Counted from the first letter of the stretch, positions 1 to 12,412 are shown. The stretch is DNA of 64,000 nt from Hydrangea macrophylla (GCA_033977485.1 CM066984.1:108533691-108597690); one strand, 5' to 3'. Translations and numbers: made by a program. Notes: generated by a model from the letters alone, not told the origin.

Positions 1-79
1 ATCGATCCGCATTTTCTCGAGAAGCTAGTAAATGCCCATATTAAAGGCGGATCGATCCGCCGTTTGTAAAGGGATCGAT
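1..79. repeat. ATCGAT-centred palindromes in element X
   Basis: ATCGAT cores start at 1, 51 and 74, two of them in the palindrome GGATCGATCC. The cluster ends about 58 bp before a TATA-like motif. It is cut by the window edge, so the full array cannot be judged. Confidence 0.6.
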
Positions 80-1053
80 CCACTTCTGCTGAAGTTCTCC
101 TCTTCTTTTTACAACTTTGCCATTTTGTGTATGTAGTATATATAGTAAGAGATAAGTTTTATTTAGGGTTAGCTTTTATTTTTCTTGTATTCCTAGGTTG
201 TAAACTCTCCCTCTCTCTAATCCCCTCATCTCTCTCCACCATTACTCCTCAACTACCTGTCATCTACTTTCATTTAGTGTTAGAGAGAGAAGAGTGGGTT
301 TGTATTGAATACTTTGAAGCTTTTTGTTGAATAACATCTTGGGATTTTTATGGCATTCATTATGGGTTACTTTAGTTGGTATACTTTCTACTCCCCTCTC
401 TTTAATATTGTTGTCATTATGATTATGAGTGGCTAAGTCATGTAGGTTGGGGATCATAAACCCACCATTGGACCCAAGTGTGTTTTATTGTAGGACTTTC
501 ACATTTTGTAGCATTTCTAGAGTTCATGGGTGTATGGTTTGATGTCTTGAGACCCCACCTGCAATGTCAAGCATTGGAAGTTGTTAAATCTCTAAACTCT
601 AACCACATACCTATGTATTGCATTAAAACATCTATCTAGCATGTTGGTTGACTACCACATGTTTGATAGTTTATCACAATGGAATTTTCTACTCTAGAAT
701 GTGCTACAAGTATGAGAGCCATGTGTTGTTTGGTCCAAGGTGGGGGAATGCTCCCCAACCTCAATTTCTCCATTTACAAAACTCCAAATTTTTAATTAAA
801 CTTAGGCCTTAGCTTTGTTCAAATTTACTTCACATTTTCTAAATAGTCATTGCAGTATAAGTTAACACAAATTGAATCAAATCCAAAGTTGAAAAGACTC
901 AATTTTATTTCTTAGTTTGGTAATTTCTTCTCGCATGATAATTGGTCTTTAAGCGCCCACCAAGCATTGTTGCATTCCAATCCCTGTGGACTCGACACCC
1001 TATTTCCATTGTACTACGTTTTAAAAGGGTTAACTAAGAACTTGATTTTGACA
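1..1053 (+). mobile_element. 3' part of an LTR (element X), cut by the window edge
   Basis: No coding frame is supported here. The block has a TATA-like TATATATAG at about 137-145, a CT-rich leader, and a right end reading TTGATTTTGACA. A stretch near 978-1000 (CCCTGTGGACTCGACACC) resembles the 3' portion of Athila-type LTRs; the Athila LTR in this window has GGGATTCGACCC at a similar place. Directly after about 1053 the sequence becomes gag/protease of a different gypsy element, with no primer-binding site between. This is therefore the outer end of an LTR inserted into, or joined to, that element. Its start and target duplication lie outside the window, and the lineage (Athila or another gypsy/copia type) is inferred only. 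Confidence 0.5.
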
Positions 1054-1055
1054 GC

Positions 1056-1478
1056 ATCAGCAGTCTCGGTGGGAGGCAAGGGACCGAGCAGCGAGAAGGT
1101 AGATCATTCCAGATGAACCCAGGGGATGTGGCTGCTACGGAGACGGTGGTCTCAGGTATGGTGCTTATATGTTCGCATCTAGCACGCATACTAGTTGATT
1201 CATGATCTATACATTCATTCGTATTGCATGATTTTGTTGAACATTTGAACGTTAAATCGGCACCATTAGGTTATGAACTATCTGTTGCTTTACAACTTAG
1301 CAAGCCGATAGTAACATCCACGATATACAAGAACTATGAAATCAAATTAGGCGGGAAGTTGATGACCGTAAATCTTATACCGCTTGTCGTGAACCATTTT
1401 GACATCATTTTAGGAATGGATTGGTTTTCCCTTAACCAAGCCACGATAGATTATGAACGGATAGAAGTCAATTTTTGA
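1056..1478 (+). pseudogene. Gypsy gag C-terminus and aspartic protease remnant
   Basis: The frame runs from a gag tail (GREGRSF... near 1085) into a retropepsin-like domain. The active-site triad that should read Asp-Ser-Gly is Asp-Ser-stop: the Gly codon is TGA at 1203-1205. The downstream flap and fold motif DIILGMDWFS (about 1400-1430) is typical of plant chromovirus proteases. A second in-frame TGA lies at 1476-1478. The protease cannot be active as read. Identification rests on motif recognition by eye. Confidence 0.75.
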
Positions 1479-2672
1479 TCACCGATGCACGGAGACTTTA
1501 ATTTCCAAGGGAGTGGGGTTACACCGCCATCGTATTTGATTTCGGCTATCCGAGCGGGTAATTTGTTGAGAAAAGGATGTTAAGGGTTTCTGTATTCAGT
1601 GATTGACACGACAGCGACTAACTTGAAAGTAGAAGACATTCCGATAGTGTGGGAATATCCAGATGTATTTCCAGATGACTTACCAGATGTTCTGATTGAG
1701 AAGGAGATTGAGTTCCCCATGGAGTTAATGCCAGACTCAAGATCAGTGTCAAAAGCACCGTATCGAATGGCACCAGTAGAGTTAAAAAGAACTAAAAGTG
1801 CAACTATAAGAACTACTCGACAAAGGTTTCATTCGACCTAGCATATCACCGTGGGGAGCTCCTGTGTTGTTTGTAAAGAAGAAAGATGGTTCAATGCGCA
1901 TGTGTGTTGACTACCGGGAATTGAATAAATTGACAATCAAGAACAAGTATCCGTTGCCTAGAATCGATGATCTATTTGATCAACTCCATGGAGCACAAGT
2001 GTTTTCAAAGATAGACTTGAGATCGGGCTATCACCAGTTGAAGGTAAAGGTAGAAGATGTGGAGAAGACAGCTTTCAGAACACGCTACGGACACTACGAG
2101 TTTCTAGTAATGCCATTTGGGGTTACCAATGCACCAGCCGCGTTTATGGATCTTATGAATCGAGTCTTCAAGGACTACTTGGATGAGTTTGTGATAGTGT
2201 TCATCGATGATATTCTTATCTATTCACCGAGTGAGGTAAAACACGAGAAGCATTTGAGACCTATACTTCAGAGATTGTGAGAGAAGCAATTATTTGGGAA
2301 ATTTAAGAAATGTGATTTCTGGTTACCTAGCATTACTTTTCTCGGTCATGTGATTGACAAGAACGGCGTTTCAGTTGATCCTCACAAAGTGGAAGCAGTA
2401 TCTAATTGGCAAAGACCGACATCAGTATCTGAAATCCAAAGTTTCTTGGGTTTAGCTGGATACTACCGCTGTTTTATTGAGAACTTTTCCAAGATTTCAT
2501 TGCCTATGACAAAGTTGATGAGGAAGGGTATTACTTTTGAGTGAAGTTCGGAGTGTGAAGACAGTTTTCAAGAGTTGAAGTTGCGGTTGACAAGAGCCCT
2601 ATTCTAACGATACCATCCGGAATCGAGGGATTTGTGATCTATAGTGATGCATCGCATCAGGGTTTGGGATGT
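1479..2672 (+). pseudogene. Gypsy reverse transcriptase, N-terminal and palm regions (broken)
   Basis: The frame continues through a linker with a TAA near 1578. One extra A in the run near 1790 shifts the frame before the RT core. The core shows the expected order: [31 protein letters not shown], the palm motif VFIDD (about 2197-2211) and FLGLAGYYR. A TGA at 2278-2280 and another at 2542-2544 fall where Arg and Trp are usual, as expected from G:C to A:T change. The gene stops abruptly at the insertion at 2673 and resumes as RNase H near 10208. Confidence 0.85.
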
Positions 2673-4702
2673 TGTAGCAACCTGCATTTTCGCGTCCCTA
2701 TTAATAAATGAAAATGCCAATTTTATTTCAATAATGTGTATTATTCTTTTAGTTGTGATAATCTTTTCATAAATAATTGGTGTGTATTACTGTGTATTAT
2801 TCTTTTAGTGTTCTTAATTTGATAACTCAATTCCATTTTATTTTACTACTGTGTATTAACGTTAGTAGTAATATTATATGAATAAATAAATAATATTTGT
2901 GTTAACATTTATTAATACAATGCCTTAAAATTTTGTAACCCCTTAATAATTTAATTGTATTGTTACTTAAGACTGCACCCCTAAGTTATCCTATGATTTG
3001 GGATAAGAGACATTAATAAAATATAATATCACGTCGCCTACATTTTTGTCCCTAATGATTTTATTTGGGATATTTTAATTAGCTAACTGACCAAACTGGA
3101 CTAACTTGACTGAATTAACTAATACAACTAATCAACTGATTGATTGACGTTCAATCATCAAAATCATGTGGATATAAATTATGAGCTGCGTGTTTATGTA
3201 TCAACCAACATGCCTTACTTACCTCTTTGATGTTTAAACCACAAGTTAGTTATTGATTGAAATCTTTACATGGCTTAGATTTAGACTAGTGTGTGCTTGA
3301 TTTTTTACCACAAGCCTAATTTACATGGTTCAAATTATGTATGTGGTGTGCTTGCATTTTAACCACATGCCTTACCAAACTCTTCACCCTTGAAATCCCA
3401 TATAAACACATTTCAGTAGCAAACACATACACACTCTCTAGAGCTCTCTCTCCCTCTCATTTACTCTCAATCACACACACACACACAATCACATTTATAT
3501 TCTAGAGATTTAAGAAAGGAAATATATGAAGGATAATATCACAGTACAGAAGGGGAGTTCAAAGCTCAAAGCCATAGCTTTTATTACGGATATTTACAGA
3601 ATCTCTCGGTCTCTTAGTCCAGCCACTACGAAGAATGGTGAGTCTCTTGAACTCACTCTTAATGTACTTTAAGTCATTACGCGTTATCCGTAGGTTTCGA
3701 AAATAAGTGAATATGTATACATATGTATATATAGCCATGTAGGTACAAAATTAGTGGTACCAAAAAAATGTTAACGAAAACTCATTCTGTAAATTGATAA
3801 TGGAATATTAGGATCCCAATTAGTCCCCCTTGAAATAGTTTGTTGATTGGTTAGTTCCTTGACCCCAAGGTTGGGAGTTTAATACTTGCTACTTACATAT
3901 AAATTTGTAAATTATTATTTTTATCATAAAAATAAATGATAAATATATTAGTATAAAATAAGTGTAAAAAGTACTTATTGACTCTATTAAATCCTATATT
4001 ATTGTTAACATGTTAGAGGTCATTTTTATATAGTTTTGTAATTTATCAAATAATAAAACTAGAACTTGATGTTGTTAATAAATAAATTAGTGGTTGTTTA
4101 ACTAATATTTTAATTATTTCAAAATACCTTGGTACTTCTAAATTTATGAAAAAATAGCAGAATTGTATTTTAATGCCTTGTTTTTATTAAAAATAATGTC
4201 AAAACATGCACCCTCTACTTTTATATATTTATGTCATTAAGAAGGGCCTTGTGACTAAATTTATATATTATTTTATCTTCTAAAATTTATAATAAAAATT
4301 ATATGACTCCGAAAATTATGCCGTCAATTTCCTAAAATCAAATTAAATTAAATTGGTTCACTTGATAATAATCACATGTTTAAAACAACCACTGCCATGC
4401 TAAAGAGTATTGTAAATGGAATAATTCATACACGTGCATAGTCGAGTTGGCATGTTGGAAAGGGGTCGTTTGGGTCAACATATACATTTGTGAGAAATAA
4501 GTAAAGAAATGGTGTCTTGAGTTATGTTACCTTAATTATTCTAAGCCAATTCGGATACGGCAGATTAATTAGGAAGGATTGAGCCCAGGCCGACTCGGAT
4601 ACGGTAGGCCAGTCAGAGTCTTATGTTACCTTAATTATTCCAGGCCGACTCGGATACGGTATATTAATTAGGAAGGATTGAACCTAGGTCGATTCGGATA
4701 CT

Positions 4703-6973
4703 GCAGGTGTCACACCCCGATTTTTGGACAACCAAATATTCAATCCAGAGCCTGTATCCGGACTAATATTCAATTACCAAAAATCACGAGAGCGACACCC
4801 TCCCATATGCTAACAGAAAATTTATTGAAAACAGTATTTAATACTCCTTAAATAAGGACATGTGATCTTGTGTTTAAAGTAAAACTCTTTATTATTAAAC
4901 ATGTATTCCCAAACATCCATTTCATTGTAAAAGAAATAAAGTTCCATTATAAATATTACATCACTTTTCAAATTAAAAAAAAAAAAAAAAAACATCATTT
5001 TCATAAATAAAATGTCGACATGCAGAGTTCAGCGGAAATAAAAATAAATAAGAATAAAATCTATACATCCATTGGTCAGAGTAACTACAACGTTCCCAAT
5101 ACCCAATATACCATATTTATTACAATTATACATACTGGCCCACAATGCCAGAAAATAAAATACAATCAAGTACAATAAAAATAAGTACAACTCCAATAAT
5201 AAACAACACAACGACCATCTCTTCACCCAAACAGAAGCTCCAACGAAAATCTCCAAAAAAACTAAACCTGCACAAATACATTCGACTACGTTTCATATAG
5301 AAACGCCCCCGAATGTATAACACACTCGGGTCAGTCACATGACTGGTATGAGTTAAACAAAATAACAAGTCTTAGGGATCCAACTTGAACCCGTAGACAA
5401 CAAATTACACTACAACACTCTTGGGCCAAGACAGGTAGTTCCACACACATATCTGGACAATAGAGTAGTTTCCATTTATGTGGTGGCAAGTAGTTTCTTG
5501 CCCGAAATCCAAAGCTACTACGAATTTCATACTTACCCATTACTTATGGTGAGCCAAACCTGTAATACATTAGTGGGCCCACCATCCTGCAAATTGAATG
5601 ATCATAAACCAAGCAAACAATTCCGTATACAAACCGTCCACATTCTAACTCAAACGTCGCATTCATTTTTCCACGCTTATCAGTCTTATGAAATAATCCA
5701 TGTTCATTACTTATTAACTTTAAATTTATCTTTGCATTCCCTAGCTTCACCACTTGGCCACCCTCCATGGTACACCCACACATATATCCCATGTGTGCCC
5801 GGACATACTACCAACATCCACTCTGGTGCTAGTTTGGTTGGGGTATCAACCAAACCAGGTATGCACACAGAAGGCCAGTCAATATGCCTAGACGTCTAAC
5901 AAATAAGCCGAGCATAAGGCTTAGGCCAGCTTGATCACGAAGCCACTGGCAAAAGGGTACACTCAGCAAGTCGAGCTACCAAAAAAAAACATATCACACA
6001 ACGGGGAGCGGTGAACACTAAGGAATTATGTTGCAATTATTGTTTATCGTTCATATTATCCCAATAATTGTGAATTTCACGTTTATCACATAGTTCCGTC
6101 TCATCATAGTCCAATCACATCTCGAACTTTTAGATGTATTCAAATTTCTTACAATAAAAAGGTTTTATCAATTAACCCATAACAATCTTTTCTCAATAAT
6201 TTCCAATCAAATTATAAGATCCCCAATATATTATTCAACGAATCTATTTTACTCCTTTTTATCAAAATGACCACAAAATAAGGTCAGTTATTTCAGATAC
6301 AATAATCTCAACCCAACATTCAATATTAGCATACATAAAGCACATAATAAGAAATCATATTCTCCAATTTTGCATGTTTAACTACATTAAAAACTGCTAC
6401 TGTAATCTTAAATTTCTGCCCAAACGGTGCAGAATCAGGAAAAACTTAAAACACGAAAAGTGTGCAGAATCACGTTTTACATAAGACACGCGGACAGAAT
6501 GTTCAAATTCAAAGCCACGATTTTCTAATAATTTTCTAAAGTTTCTGCAACTGTGTAAATTAAAAAAAAACGAATTTCCATATATCTCTTAATAATCATG
6601 AATATTTCACATATAGTTTTATCAAACTAACGAACTACTCACCTAACCCTTTCGAATACCCTAATGCATGTCATGATCGCAAAGTCACACGAAGGGAAAG
6701 AATGTATCTAAATTACTTCAACAATAGCAACGTGTATCGATCCATTACAAAGATTTGACCCTAACCATTAAATTTAACATGCACTAATTTACTCCCATAC
6801 ACATACATATATATACATACGTGTATATATATATACTCGGATACACAAAGTTTAACTCACCTCGTTCAATCAAAGAAATTGACAACCACGAATGCTCCGC
6901 GATTCCCCACGTGACCACGAATCCGGAATCCTTCTCCTTTCTCCTCCCTTTTCTTCTTCTTCTTCTTCTCTCC

Positions 6974-7007
<34 letters not shown>

Positions 7008-7509
7008 TACACACACACACACGTCTGTTCTTTCTTTTGGGTGGTTAGGGTTTTTAATATAAGATATATGTACACTACACACACAACACATGTCAATAAA
7101 ACACACAAAAATATATAAATCCCGTTTTTCTTCTTGTGGGCTCACAAAAGAGACCTATATGAGCCCAGAATGCAGTGCAAAGTGTTAAAATGAGTAACCC
7201 AATGGGTACCCATTACCCCGGTACTAAGTTTTAATGTTAATTACATTATTTAACACATTCGCGGGCTTGTAAACACTATATAACAAAAATACATATCAAC
7301 CCTTCATTTTATTCTTTTAACAAATATAAATTAATAAAATATAACTTCCAAACTAAACGCGCTCACTCATGATTTAATTTATATGTCCACCAAACACTTA
7401 AAATTTTCCAAACACATGTCTTACATAGGCACACTCATATAATATTGCTAACTGAAAATAATAATTAAAATAATTATTTACATAGAAATTTTAGGGTTGT
7501 TACAGCAGG
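4703..7509 (-). mobile_element. Solo LTR S2 (4708-7504) with GCAGG target duplications
   Basis: The insert begins TGTCACACCCCG and ends GGGTTGTTACA on the + strand, and is flanked by perfect 5-bp duplications GCAGG (4703-4707 and 7505-7509). At 2,797 bp it holds no coding frame, so it is a solo LTR. By analogy with the other LTRs here, where the start reads TGTA(A/G)YAAC and the end GGGGYGTGACA, it lies on the minus strand. In that orientation a TATA-rich area, a GA tract and GGTGAGT (near 6865) follow in order. It split copy 1 of S1, so it is younger than S1. Confidence 0.85.
6940..7022. repeat. CT/CA microsatellite in solo LTR S2
   Basis: A TTC/CT-rich run passes into (CT)n then (CA)n within the LTR leader region. 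Short open frames across it are low-complexity artefacts. Confidence 0.9.
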
Positions 7510-8164
7510 CCAATCAGGTCGTGTCCAGGCCGACTCGGATACGGTAGACCGATCTAAAACAACGGCCTCGTGCCGGATGGTTCTGGCGAACCGAATGAGT
7601 CGAGAGGTTGTGGTCGAGATAAAAGAGTCAGTAAGGTGAGGTGGTTACATTGTTCATGCACGGTCTTATATAATTGATTTAATTATTCATTTATTGTTTA
7701 TATAGGACGACTAGAATAATGGACTAACAGTACTGTAAAATACCAAATGCAAAGACAGTTAATGTGCTTTTATATACATTGCTTGTATATTCATTATGCT
7801 CACTCGGCTTTCATTAGCTGATGACTTAATTTTGTCCTGGACACCTAAAATGTCCAGGAGATGGCTATGCAGGATTATATGAATATGTCAGCTAAAGAAG
7901 TTTGCAGAGCTGTTTTTATAATTTATTAAAGTTGTAATAAAAGATATGAATAATGTTTTAATTTGAATAAGGCGGCTTATGCCTTAAGAAATACTTTTAT
8001 TTGAGACAATGTAATATTATTTCCATCCTTGTTGCTTTATATACTCTGTTTTCTGGTACATGTTAAGCTAAGTACAGGACAAGCGATCCCTCACCTGTCA
8101 TGACCTACGGGTCCAAAATGGAAATGAAAAATTTTCTTTATTTTGCTACGCTGGGGCGTGACAG

Positions 8165-8197
8165 AAATGCAAGCACACCACATACATAATTTGAACC
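8165..8197 (-). repeat. Short inverted segment at the tandem junction of S1
   Basis: These bases are the reverse complement of 3326-3359, the segment just upstream of copy 1 (for example AAATGCAAGCACACCACATA against TATGTGGTGTGCTTGCATTT). The junction between the two copies therefore carries an inverted 33-bp piece. Confidence 0.8.
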
Positions 8198-10202
8198 ACA
8201 TGCCTTACCAAACTCTTCACCCTTGAAATCCTATATAAACACATTTCAGTAGCAAACACATACACACTCTCTAAAGCTCTCTCTCCCTCTCATTTACTCT
8301 CAATCACACACACACACACACACATACAATCACATTTATATTCTAGAGATTTAAGAAAGGAAATATAGGAAGGATAATATCACAGTACAGAAGGGCAGTC
8401 CAAAGCTCAAAGCCATAGCTTTTATTACGGATATTTACAGAATCTCTCGGTCTCTTAGTCCAGCCACTACGAAGAACGGTGAGTCTCTTGAACTCACTCT
8501 TAATGTACTTTAAGTCATTACGCGTTATCCGTAGGTTTCGAAAATAAGTGAATATGTATATATATGTATATATAGCCATGGAGGTACAAAATTAGTGGTA
8601 CCAAAAAAATGTTAACGAAAACTCATTCTGTAAATTTATAATGGAATATTAGGATCCCAGTTAGTCCCCCTTGAAATAGTTTGTTGATTGGTTAGTTCTT
8701 TGACCCCAATGTTGGGAGTTTAATACTTGCTACTTACATATAAGTTTGTAAATTATTTTTTTTATCATAAAAATAAATGGTAAATATATTAGTATAAAAT
8801 AAGTGTTAAAAGTACTTATTGACTCTATTAAATCCTATATTATTGTTAACATGTTAGAGGTCATTTTTATATAGTTTTGTAATTTATCAAATAATAAAAC
8901 TAGAACTTGATGTTGTTAATAAATAAATTAGTGGTTGTTTAACTAATATTTTAATTATTTCAAAATACCTTGGTACTTCTAAATTTATGAAAAAATAGCA
9001 GAATTGTATTTTAATGCCTTGTTTTTATTAAAAATAATGTCAAAACATGCACCCTCTACTTTTATATATTTATGTCATTAAGAAGGGCCTTGTGACTAAA
9101 TTTATATATTATTTTATCTTCTAAAATTTATAATAAAAATTCTATGACTCCGAAAATTATGCCGTCAGTTTCCTAAAATCAAATTAAATTAAATTGGTTC
9201 ACTTGATAATAATCACATGTTTAAAACAACCACTGCCATGTTAAAGAGTATTGTAAATGGAATAATTCATACACGTGCATAGTCGAGTTGGCATGTTGGA
9301 AAGGGGTCGTTTGGGTCAACATATACATTTGTGAGAAATAAGTAAAGAAATGGTGTCTTGAGTTATGTTACCTTAATTATTCTAAGCCGATTCGGATACG
9401 GCAGATTAATTAGGAAGGATTGAGCCCAGACCGACTCGGATACGGTAGGCCAGTCAGAGTCTTGTGTTACCTTAATTATTCTAGGCCGACTCGGATACGG
9501 TAGATTAATTAGGAAGGATTGAGCCTAGGTCGATTCGGATACGGCAGGCCAATCAGGTCGTGTCCAGGCCGACTCGGATACGGTAGACCGATCTAAAACA
9601 ACGGCCTCGTGCCGGATGGTTCTGACGAACCGAATGAGTCGAGAGGTTGTGGTCGAGATAAAAGAGTCAGTAAGGTGAGGTGGTTACATTGTTCATGCAC
9701 GGTCTTATATAATTGATTTAATTATTCATTTATTGTTTATATGGGACGACTAGAATAATGGACTAATAGTACTGTAAAATACCAAATGCAAAGACAGTTA
9801 ATGTGCTTTTATATACATTGCTTGTATATTCATTATGCTCACTCGGCTTTCATTAGCTGATGACTTAATTTTGTCCTAGACACCTAAAATGTCCAGGAGA
9901 TGGCTATGCAGGATTATATGAATATGTCAGCTAAAGAAGTTTGCAGAGCTGTTTTTATAATTTATTAAAGTTGTAATAAAAGATATGAATAATGTTTTAA
10001 TTTGAATAAGGCGGCTTGTGCCTTAAGAAATACTTTTATTTGAGACAATGTAATATTATTTCCATCCTTGTTGCTTTATATACTCTGTTTTCTGGTACAT
10101 GTTAAGCTAAGTACAGGACAAGCGATCCCTCACCTGTCATGACCTACGGGTCCAAAATGGAAATGAAAATTTTTTCTTATTTTTCTACGCTGGGGCGTGA
10201 CA
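8194..10202 (+). repeat. Direct repeat copy 2 of S1
   Basis: Second tandem copy, uninterrupted. It has TATAAAC near 8234, the same CT/CA leader, and ends GGGGCGTGACA at 10202. Only scattered single-base differences from copy 1 were noticed. Confidence 0.85.
9386..9590 (+). repeat. Five imperfect CCGACTCGGATACGG repeats
   Basis: The motif (G)CCGAYTCGGATACGGYAG appears five times in about 200 bp, partly within a longer unit that includes TTAATTAGGAAGGATTGAG. The same array occurs in copy 1 at about 4550-4707 and continues at 7510-7550 after the solo LTR that landed in it. Confidence 0.75.
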
Positions 10203-10207
10203 GGATT

Positions 10208-10560
10208 TTTGGGATGTTTACTTATGCAACGTGGCAAAGTAATTTCTTACGCTTCAAGACAATTGAAGACACACGAGGTGAATTATCCGATTCACGACTT
10301 GGAATCGGCTGCGGTAATCTATGCTTTGAAGATTTGGAGACACTACTTGTACGGTGAGAAGTGTGAGATCTTCACGGATCACAAGAGTTTGAAATATATT
10401 TTTACTCAACGAGACTTGAATATGAGACAGAGAAGATGGTTATAGTTAATGAAGGATTATGATCTTTCGATTGAGTATCATCCGAAAAAGGCTAATGTAG
10501 TACCCGACACGTTAAGCCGGAAGACGACAAGGAACTTAGCCGATGAGCTAACCCAATAAA
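10208..10560 (+). pseudogene. Gypsy RNase H domain (resumes the interrupted RT)
   Basis: The frame reads [20 protein letters not shown], then [20 protein letters not shown], typical of gypsy RNase H. An in-frame TAG at 10443-10445 falls where Glu is usual, and reading continues into YDLSIEYHPKKANV, the conserved link to integrase, before TAA near 10557. It is the continuation of the coding region cut at 2672. Confidence 0.85.
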
Positions 10561-10571
10561 AAGAATTAGTA

Positions 10572-11024
10572 ATGGAAATGGAACGTTTGGAATTAGATGT
10601 GATCCCAGAGACGAGTGGTGGCTTAATGATGGCAATCATAGCTCACCCAAACATCATTGATGAGATCAAGGCGGAACAGTTCAACGACTACGACTTGTGC
10701 AAAATGAGAGATGAGATACCTTCAGGGAAACGACCTAGTTTTAGCTTAGAACAAGGAATGTTGATGCTTGGGAACCGGTTGTGCATTCCAAATTTGAAAG
10801 ACTTGAAGGAGCGAATCCTAGAAGAGGCACATAGTACTAAATACTCAGTTCATTCGAGAAGTAATAAGATGTACCGGAATTTGCGAGAAAACTTTTGCTG
10901 GAGGGGTATGAAACGGGAAGTTGCCAAGTATGTTTCAGAATGTTCGGCATGTCAACAAGTCAAGGCAGAAAGGCAAGTACCTACAGGACTACTACAACCA
11001 TTACCAGTGTCAGCGTGGAAATGA
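10572..11024 (+). pseudogene. Gypsy integrase N-terminal zinc-binding domain
   Basis: The His-His-Cys-Cys arrangement is visible: HSTKYSVH followed by CSACQQVKAERQVPTGLLQP. A TGA at 11022-11024 interrupts the conserved stretch before the catalytic core, at a position usually Trp. The frame continues directly into the core at 11037. Confidence 0.85.
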
Positions 11025-12077
11025 GATAAGATTACGATGGATTTTGTATCCGGATTTCTGCGATTGCCTAACAAGGAAGACAAAATTTTAGTTATACTTG
11101 ACAGATTGACGAAATCAGCTCATTTTTTTCTAATTAAGACGACTAAGTCGTCCAAGTTAGCAGAGTTGTATGTGAAAGAGATTGTAAGACTACACAGGAT
11201 TCTAGTAGTAATTATATCGAATTGTGATAGTAGTTTTACATCAAGGTTTTGGGGAAGTTTGCAAGAAGCTATGGGTACAAAGTTGAGTTTTAGTACTGCA
11301 TTTCATCCTCAAACCGACGGACAGTTAGAACGGACGATTTAGACCTTAGAGGATATATTGAGATTGTGTGTCCTAGGTTTTGGGAGTGATTGGGAGAAAC
11401 ACTTACCATTAATCAAATTTGCTTACAACAACGGTTTTCAGTCAAGTATCGGCATGGCACCATACAATGCTTTGTATGGATGTAAGTGTCGTTCACCAGT
11501 TTGTTGGACCGAGGTTGAGGAAAGAAGATTGATAGGACCTGAGATAATACAGTTAACTACTGAGAAGGTGAAATTAATCCAAGAGCGACTTAAGGTGGCT
11601 CAGAGTCGTTATAAGAGTTATGCGAACTCTAAGCAACGACCGATGACATTTGAAGTAGAAGACTTTGTATACTTACGAGTATCGCCTTCGAAAGGCATTG
11701 TCCGATTTGGAAAGCGAGGAAAACTTAACCCAAGATTCGTAAGACCATTTGAGATCCTAGAAAAAGTAGGACCAGTGGCTTACCAACTAGCCTTATCATC
11801 TGAGTTAGCATTTGTGCACAACGTGTTTCATGTGTCGATATTGAGATGGTGTATGATGGATACGAGTAAGATCATCGTACTAGAACCATTGCAAATCCAA
11901 GAAGACTTGACTTATGTGGAGCATCCAGTAGGGATCTTGGACAGAAAAGAGCAAGTGTTGAGAACGAAGACAATTCCAATGGTGAAAGTATTGTGGCATA
12001 GTCATACGGTCGAGGAAGCTACGTGGGAGAACGAGGAAGAAATGAGGAATGAGTATCCACACCTTTTCGACTCTTAA
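11025..12077 (+). pseudogene. Gypsy integrase core and C-terminal chromodomain (defective)
   Basis: The core opens with MDFVSGF (first catalytic Asp at 11040). The second catalytic Asp position is Asn (AAT at 11220, context SNCDSSFTSRFW). The Glu is intact at 11328, giving the 35-residue spacing. A TAG at 11340-11342 splits the core. The remainder includes the GPFEILEKVGPVAYQL-type linker and ends in a chromodomain (TIPMVKVLWHSHTVEEATWE) followed by TAA at 12075-12077. The chromodomain places the element among chromoviruses. Both the substitution and the stop make it inactive as read. Confidence 0.9.
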
Positions 12078-12107
12078 GGTATAAGTTTGGGGACAAACTT
12101 TCTTTTT

Positions 12108-12118
12108 GGAGGGGAGAG
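12108..12118 (+). other. Polypurine tract of the chromodomain gypsy element
   Basis: GGAGGGGAGAG lies immediately before the LTR start TGTCACACCC at 12120, the position expected for plus-strand priming. Confidence 0.75.
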
Positions 12119-12119
12119 T

Positions 12120-12319
12120 TGTCACACCCGTCCCGGAAAATGCATTCATTTTAAAAATGCATATTTGAATTATGAGAATTATTAATATTGATTAATAATT
12201 GAGGAATTGGTTGACTATGGTCAACCAAGGGTGTCAAGTGAGGACACGGTGATTCGATATCCATTGAGGCATTTGTAAGAATTAAATGACATTTATGTGA
12301 TTAAATGTTATTTGAAATA
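12120..12319 (+). repeat. 3' LTR of the chromodomain gypsy element, left part
   Basis: The LTR starts TGTCACACCCGTCCCGG after the purine tract. It is cut at 12320-12324, where the reverse-strand element with TCTGG duplications inserted, and resumes at 28185. Confidence 0.8.
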
Positions 12320-12324
12320 TCTGG

Positions 12325-12365
12325 TGATGATGCCAGAATTTGGTAAGGGTAAAATAAAGCAGATT

Positions 12366-12412
<47 letters not shown>

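Larger units (their letters stand above)
3361..8163 (+). repeat. Direct repeat copy 1 of S1 (interrupted by solo LTR 4708-7504)
   Basis: This copy matches 8194-10202 nearly base for base once 4708-7509 is removed. It holds a TATA-like TATAAAC at 3401, a CT/CA-rich leader, and GGTGAGT near 3640, and ends with GGGGCGTGACA at 8163. Confidence 0.85.
2673..10202 (+). mobile_element. LTR-only insertion (S1) with an internal tandem duplication
   Basis: The insertion starts TGTAGCAACCTGC and ends GGGGCGTGACA, the usual ends of plant gypsy LTRs. The flanks share TTTGGGATGT (2663-2672 and 10208-10217), but five extra bases (GGATT) follow the CA end, so the right junction is not clean. No coding region is present. 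A segment of about 2 kb occurs twice in tandem (3361-8163 and 8194-10202). The first copy ends in a complete LTR terminus and the second lacks the first ~690 bp, so the block looks like a full LTR followed directly by a truncated LTR. Without the nested 4708-7504 insertion it is about 4.7 kb. Confidence 0.75.

Noticed and set aside
5480..5899. 139-residue open frame within solo LTR S2
   Set aside because: No domain, in an LTR interior, on the strand opposite to the inferred LTR direction.
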